Shown in pieces: positions 1 to 7,621 of a stretch of DNA of 64,000 bases. Origin of the DNA: Campylobacteraceae bacterium (GTDB lineage Bacteria > Campylobacterota > Campylobacteria > Campylobacterales > Arcobacteraceae). The position numbers and the translations under genes are program-made. Each line of letters begins with the position of its first letter. Position 1 is the first letter of the stretch. The notes beneath the pieces were generated by a model. The model was not told where the DNA came from. It worked only from the letters and a program-made list of their open reading frames with translations, and made no database searches. The stretch spans positions 186,001-250,000 of the forward strand of contig JABSOM010000001.1 in assembly GCA_013215945.1 (NCBI GenBank), in the 5' to 3' direction.

Positions 1-1590
1 ATATCAAATATTTTGCGCTTGTCAGCTGGGGTTAATACCTTAATGGCTTACTCAAGTGCAGATCAAGAAATTAAAATAAATACAAAAGATGAACTAAATG
101 ATTTAGCAAACAATTTTAATACCTATATGAAATCTTTACGTTCTGTGGTTATAGAAGATCAAAAAATTGTTGAAGAAGTGGAAAAATCCATTCAAATGGC
201 AAAAGCTGGTTTCTTTTTTTACACCATAAGTGCAAGCAGTAAAAACAGGAGTACCAATGATTTAAAAAATGCAGTTAATGAAATGATTTATGATTTTAAT
301 GACAAGTTTTCTGCAATTACAACTGCATTGGTTGAATACGGGAATACAAACTTTCAACATGAAATGAAAGTAAATAATGTAGGGGGAACTATTTCTTCTA
401 TTGTAAGTGCTAGTAATACCATTGGTTCAAATGTTTCTGAGTTATTAGCAACTATTATGATTACAGGACAAGATCTTTCAAATAATATTAATACCCTGTC
501 TTCTTCTGCGAATTCTTTATCCTTAAGCGCAACACAACAAGCAGCATCTTTGGAAGAAACGGCAGCTACTATTGAAGAAATAACCTTAGAGAATAATGAA
601 AATTCTAAGAATATTATACACATGAGCAAATTAGCGGACAGTTTAATTCATACTTCCCAAGAAGGAAAAGAACTTGCTTTTAAAACCTCTGTTTCAATGC
701 AAGAAATAGAAGAAAAAATCTCTAGTATAAATGCGGCTTTAAGCATTATTGATAGCATTTCTTTTAAAACCAATATTTTATCTTTAAATGCAGCCGTTGA
801 AGCAGCAACAGCAGGCGAAGCAGGAAAAGGTTTTGCCGTAGTTGCCCAAGAAGTAAGAAACCTTGCAAACTCTTCTGCTCAAGCTGCTAAAGATATTAAA
901 ACACTTGTATCCTCAGCAACAATAACATCAAAAGAAGGAAAAGAAATTTCAAAGTCTATGATTGAGGGATACGATGACTTAAAAGATAAAATCACACAAA
1001 CCAAAGATATTATTGATTTAGTAACAAAAGCCTCAAAAAAACAAGATAATTCTATGCAAGATATTAACAATGCAATTTCAAATTTGGATAAAAATACACA
1101 AAAAAATGCTTCTGATGCTACTTCTATTTCTTCTATGTCAAAAGAAGTACAAAAGTTATCACATAAATTAATTCAAGTAGCAAGTTCGAGTACCTATAAT
1201 AAAAAAGCTCATTTACAAGTTTGCGATATGGATTTTTCAAATAAGTTAAACCGCTTAAAACTTGATCATATTAAGTTTAAAGAAGAATCTTTTTTAAATC
1301 TTATTAACAAAGAAACCTTTAACATACTAAAAAGCAATGAAACAAGTCTTGGAAAGTGGATTGATGTTTCTGTTTTAAAGAAAGAAAATTATGCGAAGGG
1401 TGAACATTGGGAAATACTAATAAAGAATAATATTTCAGTGCATGAAAAAATAAATAATTACCTAGAATTAAATAAAAACAGTGCAAGCAATGAACAACTT
1501 CTAGCATTAAACAATGACATTCAAGAAGCCAGTAATTTAATTTTTGAAGCATTAGACACAAGTAAAATAATTAATTGTAAAAAAGGATAA
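1..1590 (+). CDS. Methyl-accepting chemotaxis protein, CZB-type C-terminus (5' partial)
   Basis: The reading frame is open to the window edge, so the N-terminus, including any membrane segments, is missing. A HAMP-like stretch is followed by the signalling hairpin with the chemoreceptor tip pattern [20 protein letters not shown] and [12 protein letters not shown], which contacts CheA and CheW. The last ~110 residues resemble a CZB (chemoreceptor zinc-binding) domain: LDHIKFK, then SLGKW, then SVHEKI. At the family's Cys position (C-x-[FL]-G-x-W) this protein has Thr, and the first His of the H-x3-H pair is Asn. It lies 2 nt before a receiver gene and probably shares its operon. The MCP call is secure; the CZB assignment is good but its metal binding is doubtful. 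Confidence 0.93.
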   Translation: MSNILRLSAGVNTLMAYSSADQEIKINTKDELNDLANNFNTYMKSLRSVVIEDQKIVEEVEKSIQMAKAGFFFYTISASSKNRSTNDLKNAVNEMIYDFNDKFSAITTALVEYGNTNFQHEMKVNNVGGTISSIVSASNTIGSNVSELLATIMITGQDLSNNINTLSSSANSLSLSATQQAASLEETAATIEEITLENNENSKNIIHMSKLADSLIHTSQEGKELAFKTSVSMQEIEEKISSINAALSIIDSISFKTNILSLNAAVEAATAGEAGKGFAVVAQEVRNLANSSAQAAKDIKTLVSSATITSKEGKEISKSMIEGYDDLKDKITQTKDIIDLVTKASKKQDNSMQDINNAISNLDKNTQKNASDATSISSMSKEVQKLSHKLIQVASSSTYNKKAHLQVCDMDFSNKLNRLKLDHIKFKEESFLNLINKETFNILKSNETSLGKWIDVSVLKKENYAKGEHWEILIKNNISVHEKINNYLELNKNSASNEQLLALNNDIQEASNLIFEALDTSKIINCKKG

Positions 1591-1592
1591 AC

Positions 1593-1961
1593 ATGAAAAG
1601 AATTGCGATAATTGATGATGAAGAACTAATACTTGATTCGGTAAAACAGTACTTATCAAGAAGTAAACGTTTTAAAATAGATACATTCACGAATCCCCAA
1701 GAAGCACTTAAAGAGGTACTAAGAGCTAAGTACAAACTTATTGTATTGGATATTATGATGCCAGAGCTTAATGGAATAGATTTTTTGCAAAGGGTTAAAA
1801 AAGAAGTACCACAAACAAAAGTAATTATGATGACTGCTTATTCAACCTTAGATAAGGCTATTTTATCCAAAGAAATAGGCGCAGATGATTATTTAACAAA
1901 ACCTTTTGTTTCTTTAAGAGATGTAGAAAACAAAGTTTTAGATTGCCTAGAAATACACTAA
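1593..1961 (+). CDS. Single-domain response regulator (CheY-like receiver)
   Basis: This 122-aa protein is a lone receiver domain. It has the acidic pair IDDEE near residue 10, the phospho-acceptor Asp in VLDIMMPELNG, the conserved Thr in MMTAYS and Lys in LTKPF. No output domain follows, so it acts through protein contacts. An AAGGAT ribosome site lies 5 nt before the ATG. The stop codon overlaps the start of the next gene (TAATG), so it is translationally coupled to the histidine kinase, its likely partner. Whether it feeds chemotaxis or another output cannot be read from the sequence. Confidence 0.92.
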   Translation: MKRIAIIDDEELILDSVKQYLSRSKRFKIDTFTNPQEALKEVLRAKYKLIVLDIMMPELNGIDFLQRVKKEVPQTKVIMMTAYSTLDKAILSKEIGADDYLTKPFVSLRDVENKVLDCLEIH

Positions 1962-3055
1962 TGTACCAAGAAACATTTATTGATTTATTATTAGATAACA
2001 GCAATGATTTGGTTCTTTTATTTAATGAGAATAATGAGCTTTTATTAAGCAATAACAGTTTTAACAAACACTTCAATTTTAAACTTTTATTTAAAAATAA
2101 AAAAGATATAAAAAAACACTTTCCTCTTAAAACAAATGGACAATATCTCAATGCGTATGCAATTAAAAGCTGGTTCGATTTATTGCTTGCAAAAAATAAG
2201 AACTATAATTTAATTCTTGAACAAGAAAACAAAACATTTGAATTTAAAATAAAAGCCATTAAAAGCAAAGATTTAACCATTGTTATACTTAAAAATATCT
2301 CTAAAATAAACAGCCTAAGAAAAAAACAAATAAGACGTATTAAATTAGAATCCATTGGAAAAATGTTTGCTGGTATGAGCCATGAAATAAATACGCCTTT
2401 AACCATTATGAAAAATAACCTTGAACTATTAGAACTGGAACTTGAGGAAAAAAGTGCTGTTAATAAACAAAACAAACATCATATAAACGCCATTAAATCA
2501 AGTATCACACGTATGGAAAACATAGTAAGAAATAGCAATGAATTACTTAAAAAAAGTCCCAATGAAAGAAAAAACTATAACTTATATGCTGTTCTAATTC
2601 AATCTTTAAGTTTATTTTTTCACCACAGTAAAAATCACATGAATATATTTATTAATAATAAAGCTTTTTCTTTGGATTCAAGAAAAGATGATGAAAAAAT
2701 ATTTTTTGATTTTAACAAAGATAAAATTGAGCAGGTATTTCTTATTATATTAAGTAATGCATACGATGAGTTTTTTAAAAGTAAAAAAGAGCTAAAACAA
2801 AGAGTTTTAAATATTTTTATTTATCAAAATAAAAAAAACATCATTCTTACGTTTAGAGACAATGCAGGTACGGGTATTAACAAGGATATTATTAATGAAA
2901 TATTTGAACCTTTTGTGAGTACAAAAGACTATTCAGGCATTGGTTTAGGCTTAAATATTGCTCAAAAAATCATTAAAGAACATAAGGGAAGTATAAAAGC
3001 CTATAATCAAAAACAAGAAGCTGTTTTTGAAATTCATTTTAAAACAACGCCTTAG
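1961..3055 (+). CDS. Cytoplasmic sensor histidine kinase
   Basis: The ATG at 1961 overlaps the receiver gene's stop and is preferred over an in-frame start 18 nt upstream that lies inside that gene. The 364-aa protein has no membrane segment. The first ~120 residues look PAS-like. Next comes a HisKA dimerisation helix with the H-box GMSHEINTPLTIMKNN, then an HATPase_c domain with N-box (LIILSNAYDEFF), G1 (DNAGTGI) and G2 (GIGLGLNIAQK) motifs. It most likely phosphorylates the adjacent receiver and may take input from the adjacent chemoreceptor. Its 3' end overlaps the convergent gene at 3039 by 17 nt. Confidence 0.92.
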   Translation: MYQETFIDLLLDNSNDLVLLFNENNELLLSNNSFNKHFNFKLLFKNKKDIKKHFPLKTNGQYLNAYAIKSWFDLLLAKNKNYNLILEQENKTFEFKIKAIKSKDLTIVILKNISKINSLRKKQIRRIKLESIGKMFAGMSHEINTPLTIMKNNLELLELELEEKSAVNKQNKHHINAIKSSITRMENIVRNSNELLKKSPNERKNYNLYAVLIQSLSLFFHHSKNHMNIFINNKAFSLDSRKDDEKIFFDFNKDKIEQVFLIILSNAYDEFFKSKKELKQRVLNIFIYQNKKNIILTFRDNAGTGINKDIINEIFEPFVSTKDYSGIGLGLNIAQKIIKEHKGSIKAYNQKQEAVFEIHFKTTP

Positions 3056-3455
3056 TATCCTTAAATGCACAATGTAAATCTTCGCTGTTTTCATAAATAG
3101 AAATTAAGTTAGGGCTTAAAGATTCGTATTTAATAGCCAAATCTTTTATAATCTTTTTTTGCATCTTAATATTACTGCTTAATATACTAACGTTATTGGG
3201 AATATCTTTGCATAAAATAGCGGCCAAGGTTAAATAGGAATCTGTATTATCCACTATATCTAGTTCTTTATGTTCTATACTTTTGTCTTCATATTCAATA
3301 TGTAAAGAATAAAAAAAAGAAGAGCATTCTTTTTCACTTTGTTTTACTTCACTTAATTCTAAATAATAAATAGGGAAAGTAAGGTGAGAGAAATAATCTC
3401 TAATCAGCTTCGTATGGGTTTTAATGTATGTTTTATTTATAATTTTATTTGTCAT
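3039..3455 (-). CDS. Unknown 138-aa protein with putative response-regulator operator
   Basis: I do not recognise a family. The protein is soluble, mixed alpha/beta in composition, with no signal peptide or metal motif. It is transcribed away from the histidine-kinase gene at 3635. A TGTGACGC direct repeat lies 46-66 nt upstream of its start, in the same orientation as a near-identical element ahead of the acyltransferase at 6339, so the two genes are plausibly co-regulated by the response regulator at 5463. Its 3' end overlaps the kinase gene at 1961-3055. It could be a partner or effector of the acyltransferase pathway, but that rests only on the shared element. Confidence 0.75.
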   Translation of the reverse strand: MTNKIINKTYIKTHTKLIRDYFSHLTFPIYYLELSEVKQSEKECSSFFYSLHIEYEDKSIEHKELDIVDNTDSYLTLAAILCKDIPNNVSILSSNIKMQKKIIKDLAIKYESLSPNLISIYENSEDLHCAFKDTKALF

Positions 3456-3500
3456 TTCACTTCTTATTAATCTGTATCGTTTATATACAATATCATATCT

Positions 3501-3521
3501 GCGTCACAGTTTGCGTCACAG
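3501..3521 (-). promoter_or_regulatory. TGTGACGC direct-repeat operator candidate (copy 1)
   Basis: Read on the minus strand, two TGTGACGC half-sites are separated by AAAC, giving an 11-12 nt repeat period (one helical turn). The arrangement is typical of OmpR-type winged-helix regulators binding head-to-tail. It sits 15-20 nt before a TATATAA-like -10 for the minus-strand gene at 3455, and is also within the divergent region ahead of the kinase at 3635. The second copy is at 6279-6298. Recognition by the regulator at 5463 is inferred. Confidence 0.6.
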
Positions 3522-3634
3522 AAAAGCAAAATTTTCAAATTTATTAATTCTAAAGATTTTAATGAAATTTAATGAAACTATTAGCTTTTATTGACTTTAT
3601 TTTAAGTACAATTAGGAAAAACAGGCATTAAATA

Positions 3635-5470
3635 ATGAAAAAAAGTCTTTTACTTTTGCTGGTGTTTCTTTCAAACTTTATTCACGCAAACGCTGTATTA
3701 ATTGATGAAAACACCTCATCTTACAATTTGCTTTCTTCTTCTTTTATTTATATTGACAAGAGTAAATCAAAAAATATAGAAGAAATAAAAAACAAGAAAC
3801 TCTTATTTATAAAGAATGAAAAAAGTGTATTAAGTTATGGTTATTCTCCTAATTTTAATGTATGGCTTAAATTTAGTCTTAAAAATACTTCCAATAAAAG
3901 CATTGAAAAAATTTTAGAATATCAGAATTCATTAACAAGTAATATTGATTTTTTTGCAGAAAATAGGCACGAAACGGATGGTTTATTAAATATAAACAGC
4001 GCAAGAAGAACCATAAATCCAACCTTTAAGATTCAGTTGAATGCTTATGAGCAGAAAACATATTATTTGAAAGTAAGCTCCCATATTACGTCCTTAATTG
4101 TAAAATTAAAACTCTGGGAAGAAGATGATTTTTACGCACAAGAAATACAGCATCAAGTAATTTTAGCCTTATTCTTTGGGGCTATGTTAATTCTAGCTAT
4201 TTACAATTTATTTCTTTATTTTTTTACAAAAGATATTTCTTATTTTTATTATGTTTTGTACGTGCTTGGAATAGTTATACATCATTTAATGTATGTGGGT
4301 ATGGCAAACATCTATCTTTTAGATCCATCCGCTCTTCCTGTTGTAGTAAACTTAGCTTCTGCTATTGTTTCTTTTCCTATTTTCGCCCTGGCATTATTTA
4401 CAAAAAAATCCCTTAATATTAAAAAATACAGGCGCATAAATTTTATATTAAATACCTTTTTAATACTTATTCCTTTGTCTGTATTGGTTTTTGTTTTAAG
4501 TGACTCCTATGATAAATACAGAAATGTACTCAACTTACTCTTATTATTGTACTTGGTTTTTATTACTATTTATGCTGTAATTAAAAAAGTACGTGCTGCT
4601 TATTTTATCTTATTTGGATGGTTTTTAATAACGCTTGCAATTGTTTTAATGTTTATCTCAAGTGCTGGAATATTTGATTTTTATGAATATTTTCCTTATA
4701 TGATTGAATCTATGCTCTTGGGTGAAGTAATTATATTCGCTATTGCTTTAGCTGACAGAATTAATTATTTGCAAAAAGACAAAGAAGAAGCAAAAAATAA
4801 GCTTATTACACAACAAGAAAATGAAAAATACCGTTTAGAAATCAAAGTGAATGAAAAAACAAAGGATTTAAAAATTGCTTTGAATGAAAAAGGATTATTA
4901 TTAAAAGAGTTAAATCATCGTGTTAAAAATAATATGCAAACCATTGTATCTTTAATACGCCTTCAAAGTGACGAAATACACGATGAAAATACAAAAGATC
5001 TTTTTCTTACTATACAAAATAGAATTTCTGCAATGAGCCACTTACATGAACTTTTATATACCCAAGATAATATTTCGCATATTAATGCCTATGAATACTT
5101 TGACATTTTAATCAATGAATTAAAAGATTCTTATGCTAATAATATAAGTATTCATTACAATATTCAATGCAAACTAAAAATGCAACAAGCTATTTATTGT
5201 GGTTTGATTCTAAATGAACTTATTTCAAATTCTTTTAAATATGCTTTTATTAATAAAGAAGGCAATATTAATATTTCTTTATCAAAAAGCAAAGAACAAT
5301 ACAAACTTGAAGTAAGCGATGATGGTATTGGATATGACAAAAATATTTCATGGACCTCTTTGGGTATTGTTTTAGTTAATACACTTGCCGTATCACAACT
5401 AAAAGGAACAATAAATATAAATTCAAAAAATGGAGTATATGTTGAAATCACCTGGAATGAAAATGCCTAG
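3635..5470 (+). CDS. 7TMR-DISM sensor histidine kinase (HisKA_2 type)
   Basis: This 611-aa membrane kinase starts with a signal peptide (residues 1-20). A periplasmic 7TMR-DISMED2-like beta domain follows (about 25-165), a family often suspected of binding carbohydrate or other small ligands. Seven membrane helices (about 175-385) come next, then a coiled coil. The kinase core has the HisKA_2 phospho-acceptor ELNHRVKNNMQT near residue 428 and an HATPase_c domain with ILNELISNSFKYAF and SDDGIGYD. It overlaps the response-regulator gene at 5463 by 8 nt, so that regulator is its cognate partner. A TACAAT -10 lies at 3607-3612. The ligand is unknown. Confidence 0.93.
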   Translation: MKKSLLLLLVFLSNFIHANAVLIDENTSSYNLLSSSFIYIDKSKSKNIEEIKNKKLLFIKNEKSVLSYGYSPNFNVWLKFSLKNTSNKSIEKILEYQNSLTSNIDFFAENRHETDGLLNINSARRTINPTFKIQLNAYEQKTYYLKVSSHITSLIVKLKLWEEDDFYAQEIQHQVILALFFGAMLILAIYNLFLYFFTKDISYFYYVLYVLGIVIHHLMYVGMANIYLLDPSALPVVVNLASAIVSFPIFALALFTKKSLNIKKYRRINFILNTFLILIPLSVLVFVLSDSYDKYRNVLNLLLLLYLVFITIYAVIKKVRAAYFILFGWFLITLAIVLMFISSAGIFDFYEYFPYMIESMLLGEVIIFAIALADRINYLQKDKEEAKNKLITQQENEKYRLEIKVNEKTKDLKIALNEKGLLLKELNHRVKNNMQTIVSLIRLQSDEIHDENTKDLFLTIQNRISAMSHLHELLYTQDNISHINAYEYFDILINELKDSYANNISIHYNIQCKLKMQQAIYCGLILNELISNSFKYAFINKEGNINISLSKSKEQYKLEVSDDGIGYDKNISWTSLGIVLVNTLAVSQLKGTININSKNGVYVEITWNENA

Positions 5471-6155
5471 AATAAAAATACTGATTGTTGAAGATGAGAG
5501 TATCGTTGCTTTAGATATAAGAAGTGCGTTACGTAAACTAAATTATGAAGTAACTGACATGGTAACGTCTTACGAACAAGCAATACAAAGTGTTAAAAAC
5601 AATTGTCCTGATATTGCCCTCCTTGATATCAATTTACAAAATTCAAAAGATGGCATCGCTATTGCTAAAAAGTTGCAAAAAATGATGGATATTTCAGTCG
5701 TTTATTTAACCGCATTTTCGGATGATGATACCTTACAAAGAGCAGTTAAAACGAATCCTTTAGGTTATATTCTTAAACCTTTTACGAGGGCTGAATTAAA
5801 ATCAAGCCTAATTTTAGCTATTCATAAAATGAATATTAGTAAAGAAATTATTCCAGATAAAAATACCATTGATTTAGGTTTTAATTATTATTACAATACA
5901 AAACAAGAACAATTGTATTTAACAAATCTACCTGTTCGTTTAAGTATTAAAGAAAATAACCTACTGCAACTTCTTATTCATGCACGTGGGAGTATTTTAA
6001 GTTTTCAAGATATTGAACACCAATTATGGCCAGCAGAAAGTATTTCTCAAAGTACATTAAGAACACTTATTTATAGAATGAGAACAAAACTAGAACACCG
6101 ATTAATAGAAACTATTCCCTCCCTTGGATGTAAAATAAACATACAAAAAAAATAG
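5463..6155 (+). CDS. Response regulator with C-terminal winged-helix DNA-binding domain
   Basis: The ATG at 5463 is chosen because GGA lies 6 nt upstream; in-frame ATGs at 5430-5457 lie deeper in the kinase gene. The N-terminal receiver has VEDES, phospho-acceptor LLDINL and LKPF. The last ~75 residues form an OmpR/PhoB-like winged helix with the recognition region SQSTLRTLIYRMRTKL. It is expected to be phosphorylated by the kinase encoded just upstream. The next gene, an acyltransferase, has a TGTGAC direct repeat at 6279-6298 that is a natural target. It should be a transcription activator or repressor; activation is suggested by the site lying just upstream of a -10 element. Confidence 0.92.
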   Translation: MPRIKILIVEDESIVALDIRSALRKLNYEVTDMVTSYEQAIQSVKNNCPDIALLDINLQNSKDGIAIAKKLQKMMDISVVYLTAFSDDDTLQRAVKTNPLGYILKPFTRAELKSSLILAIHKMNISKEIIPDKNTIDLGFNYYYNTKQEQLYLTNLPVRLSIKENNLLQLLIHARGSILSFQDIEHQLWPAESISQSTLRTLIYRMRTKLEHRLIETIPSLGCKINIQKK

Positions 6156-6278
6156 TTCTTCTTTTTACATCTCCCCTTTTTAAACAAATAAATAATAAAT
6201 AAAACTCACTAATAATTCCTATCATAACTGTACTAATAAGCAATTTTACAATAAATAACTAAATAAATAATTAAATTT

Positions 6279-6298
6279 TGTGACGCTAACTGTGACAC
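6279..6298 (+). promoter_or_regulatory. TGTGACGC direct-repeat operator candidate (copy 2)
   Basis: The sequence TGTGACGCTAACTGTGACAC carries two TGTGAC half-sites with a 12-nt period. It ends about 21 nt before a CATAAT -10-like hexamer (6320-6325) and 41 nt before the acyltransferase ATG at 6339. This is the position expected of an activator touching RNA polymerase at the -35 region. It matches the element at 3501-3521 except for a few bases and has the same orientation toward its downstream gene. Confidence 0.62.
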
Positions 6299-6338
6299 AT
6301 ATTCATTAAACTAATCCTACATAATACAAAGGATTAAA

Positions 6339-7097
6339 ATGATTTATGTAAATAAAAATAAAAGTTTAACAAACTTAAATGAGTTAGTACAACAAAGTAT
6401 TCAACGATCGCTTCCCTATATGAGTGAAGCTTTTAATGAAGAACAATACCAAGCATTAATGTTATTTAAAAACAGATTGTTTTTAGAAGAAGTCATTGAA
6501 GAAAGTATTTCTTTTAACAAAAAACTAAGTTGGCAAGATACAAATAAAAACTTAGGACTTATTGCAAATGCAGAAGAATTAATAGAAGTATTTACGCTAA
6601 GAAGTACTGTTTTCTCTTCTCTTTCTTATGACAATGAATTTAAAGACCTTATTGAATATCTTAATTTTGATACACACGATAAAAACTCAGCCATTATTAC
6701 TTATAGAAAAAACAAGGAACTAACTGCTACTTGTCGTATTATATTTGATCAATACAATACTTTGCCCTCAGATTCAATCTACTCTTTTAATACTCAAAGA
6801 CAGAGTCATAATAAACTAGCAGAAATATCAAGAAATGTAATCAATCATACGAATAAGGGTTTAAATTTGGAATTTAAATATTTAATGCGTGCTACTTATA
6901 ATATTTTTATTGACAATAATATTGAATTATATGTATTTGCAATAAAAAAAGAACATTTTAAATTGTTTAGCAAATTTGGAGATATTAATATTATAAAAGA
7001 AATAAGCTCGTATGGAAGTTTAGACCTTCCTTGTGTGATTGTATCTTGGAACCCACAAAATGCTTCTGCTTTTTTTAAAAAACTTTTCTTAAAATAA
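6339..7097 (+). CDS. LuxI/FeeM-like N-acyltransferase (putative autoinducer or N-acyl amino acid synthase)
   Basis: After an ~80-residue N-terminal extension, the 252-aa protein shows the layout of the LuxI/FeeM branch of the GNAT fold. FTLRSTVFSSLSY corresponds to the R-x3-VF start region, LNFDTHD to the acidic FD region, ELTATCRII to the G-x2-RL strand and LAEISRNVI to the E-x-SR motif found in AHL synthases and N-acyl amino acid synthases. Such enzymes join an acyl chain from acyl-ACP to S-adenosylmethionine or an amino acid. It follows the two-component pair at 3635-6155 and has a putative regulator site upstream. No LuxR-type receptor is in the window. The substrate is unknown; a general GNAT role is the main alternative. 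Confidence 0.65.
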   Translation: MIYVNKNKSLTNLNELVQQSIQRSLPYMSEAFNEEQYQALMLFKNRLFLEEVIEESISFNKKLSWQDTNKNLGLIANAEELIEVFTLRSTVFSSLSYDNEFKDLIEYLNFDTHDKNSAIITYRKNKELTATCRIIFDQYNTLPSDSIYSFNTQRQSHNKLAEISRNVINHTNKGLNLEFKYLMRATYNIFIDNNIELYVFAIKKEHFKLFSKFGDINIIKEISSYGSLDLPCVIVSWNPQNASAFFKKLFLK

Positions 7098-7130
7098 GTA
7101 TTGTAAAGAAGAACTATTACTTTAAATATG

Positions 7131-7189
7131 TGCCTTTATATTTTTTCATTTAACACCTAATAATGTTAAATATTAAAATATTAAAGGCA
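7131..7189. terminator. Long imperfect inverted repeat downstream of the acyltransferase
   Basis: Arms at 7131-7155 and 7164-7189 (TGCCTTTA...TTTAACA against TGTTAAA...TAAAGGCA) pair over about 24 of 26 positions around the loop CCTAATAA. It lies 34 nt past the acyltransferase stop and 36 nt past the stop of the convergent small gene at 7225-7419. It probably ends transcription from both sides, although the T-tract is weak. Confidence 0.5.
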
Positions 7190-7224
7190 GTATTTTCTAT
7201 ACTTAAAAAAAAACAATAAGAAAA

Positions 7225-7419
7225 CTAGTACTCATTTCCTTCCATAGAAGAATAAGAAAAAGTAGTTACTTCGCCTTCTTGCACATTATAAGACAACTCA
7301 ATAGGACGACAGCATACTTCACAGTCATCTATAACCGTTGTATAATTGTAAACACCTAAGTCTAATAAAACACTTATTGCTTGTAAACAATAAGGACATT
7401 GAATATTCATTTCATGCAC
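7225..7419 (-). CDS. Small CPXCG-type cysteine-rich protein
   Basis: This 64-aa protein starts with CPYC near residue 8 and has CEVCCRPIEL near residue 34, the two-knuckle pattern of the Cys_rich_CPXG family of small zinc-ribbon proteins of unknown role. The start is the GTG at 7419, because a strong AGGAG lies 5 nt upstream of it; an ATG three codons later is too far from that site. The C-terminal third is acidic and Ser/Tyr-rich. It likely binds zinc. It stands alone between two convergent or divergent neighbours, so context says little. Confidence 0.82.
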   Translation of the reverse strand: MHEMNIQCPYCLQAISVLLDLGVYNYTTVIDDCEVCCRPIELSYNVQEGEVTTFSYSSMEGNEY

Positions 7420-7621
7420 GCTAACTCCTGTTTAATTATTATAGCAAAAGACTAAGGAATAAACTCCTACTTATGTAGCTTAACACTTAGTGTATATTTA
7501 ATTATAATTAAAGATACTTAGTTCTATACTTACTTAATAAGATAAACAATAAAATGCATTGAAAGAGCTATATTACCTGCTTAGGATAATATATTTGGGT
7601 TCTTAGAAAAGAGATTCTACT

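Noticed and set aside
3591-3612. TTGACT as -35 for the kinase gene at 3635.
   Set aside because: It is only 10 nt from the TACAAT -10, too close for a sigma70 pair; only the -10 is kept.
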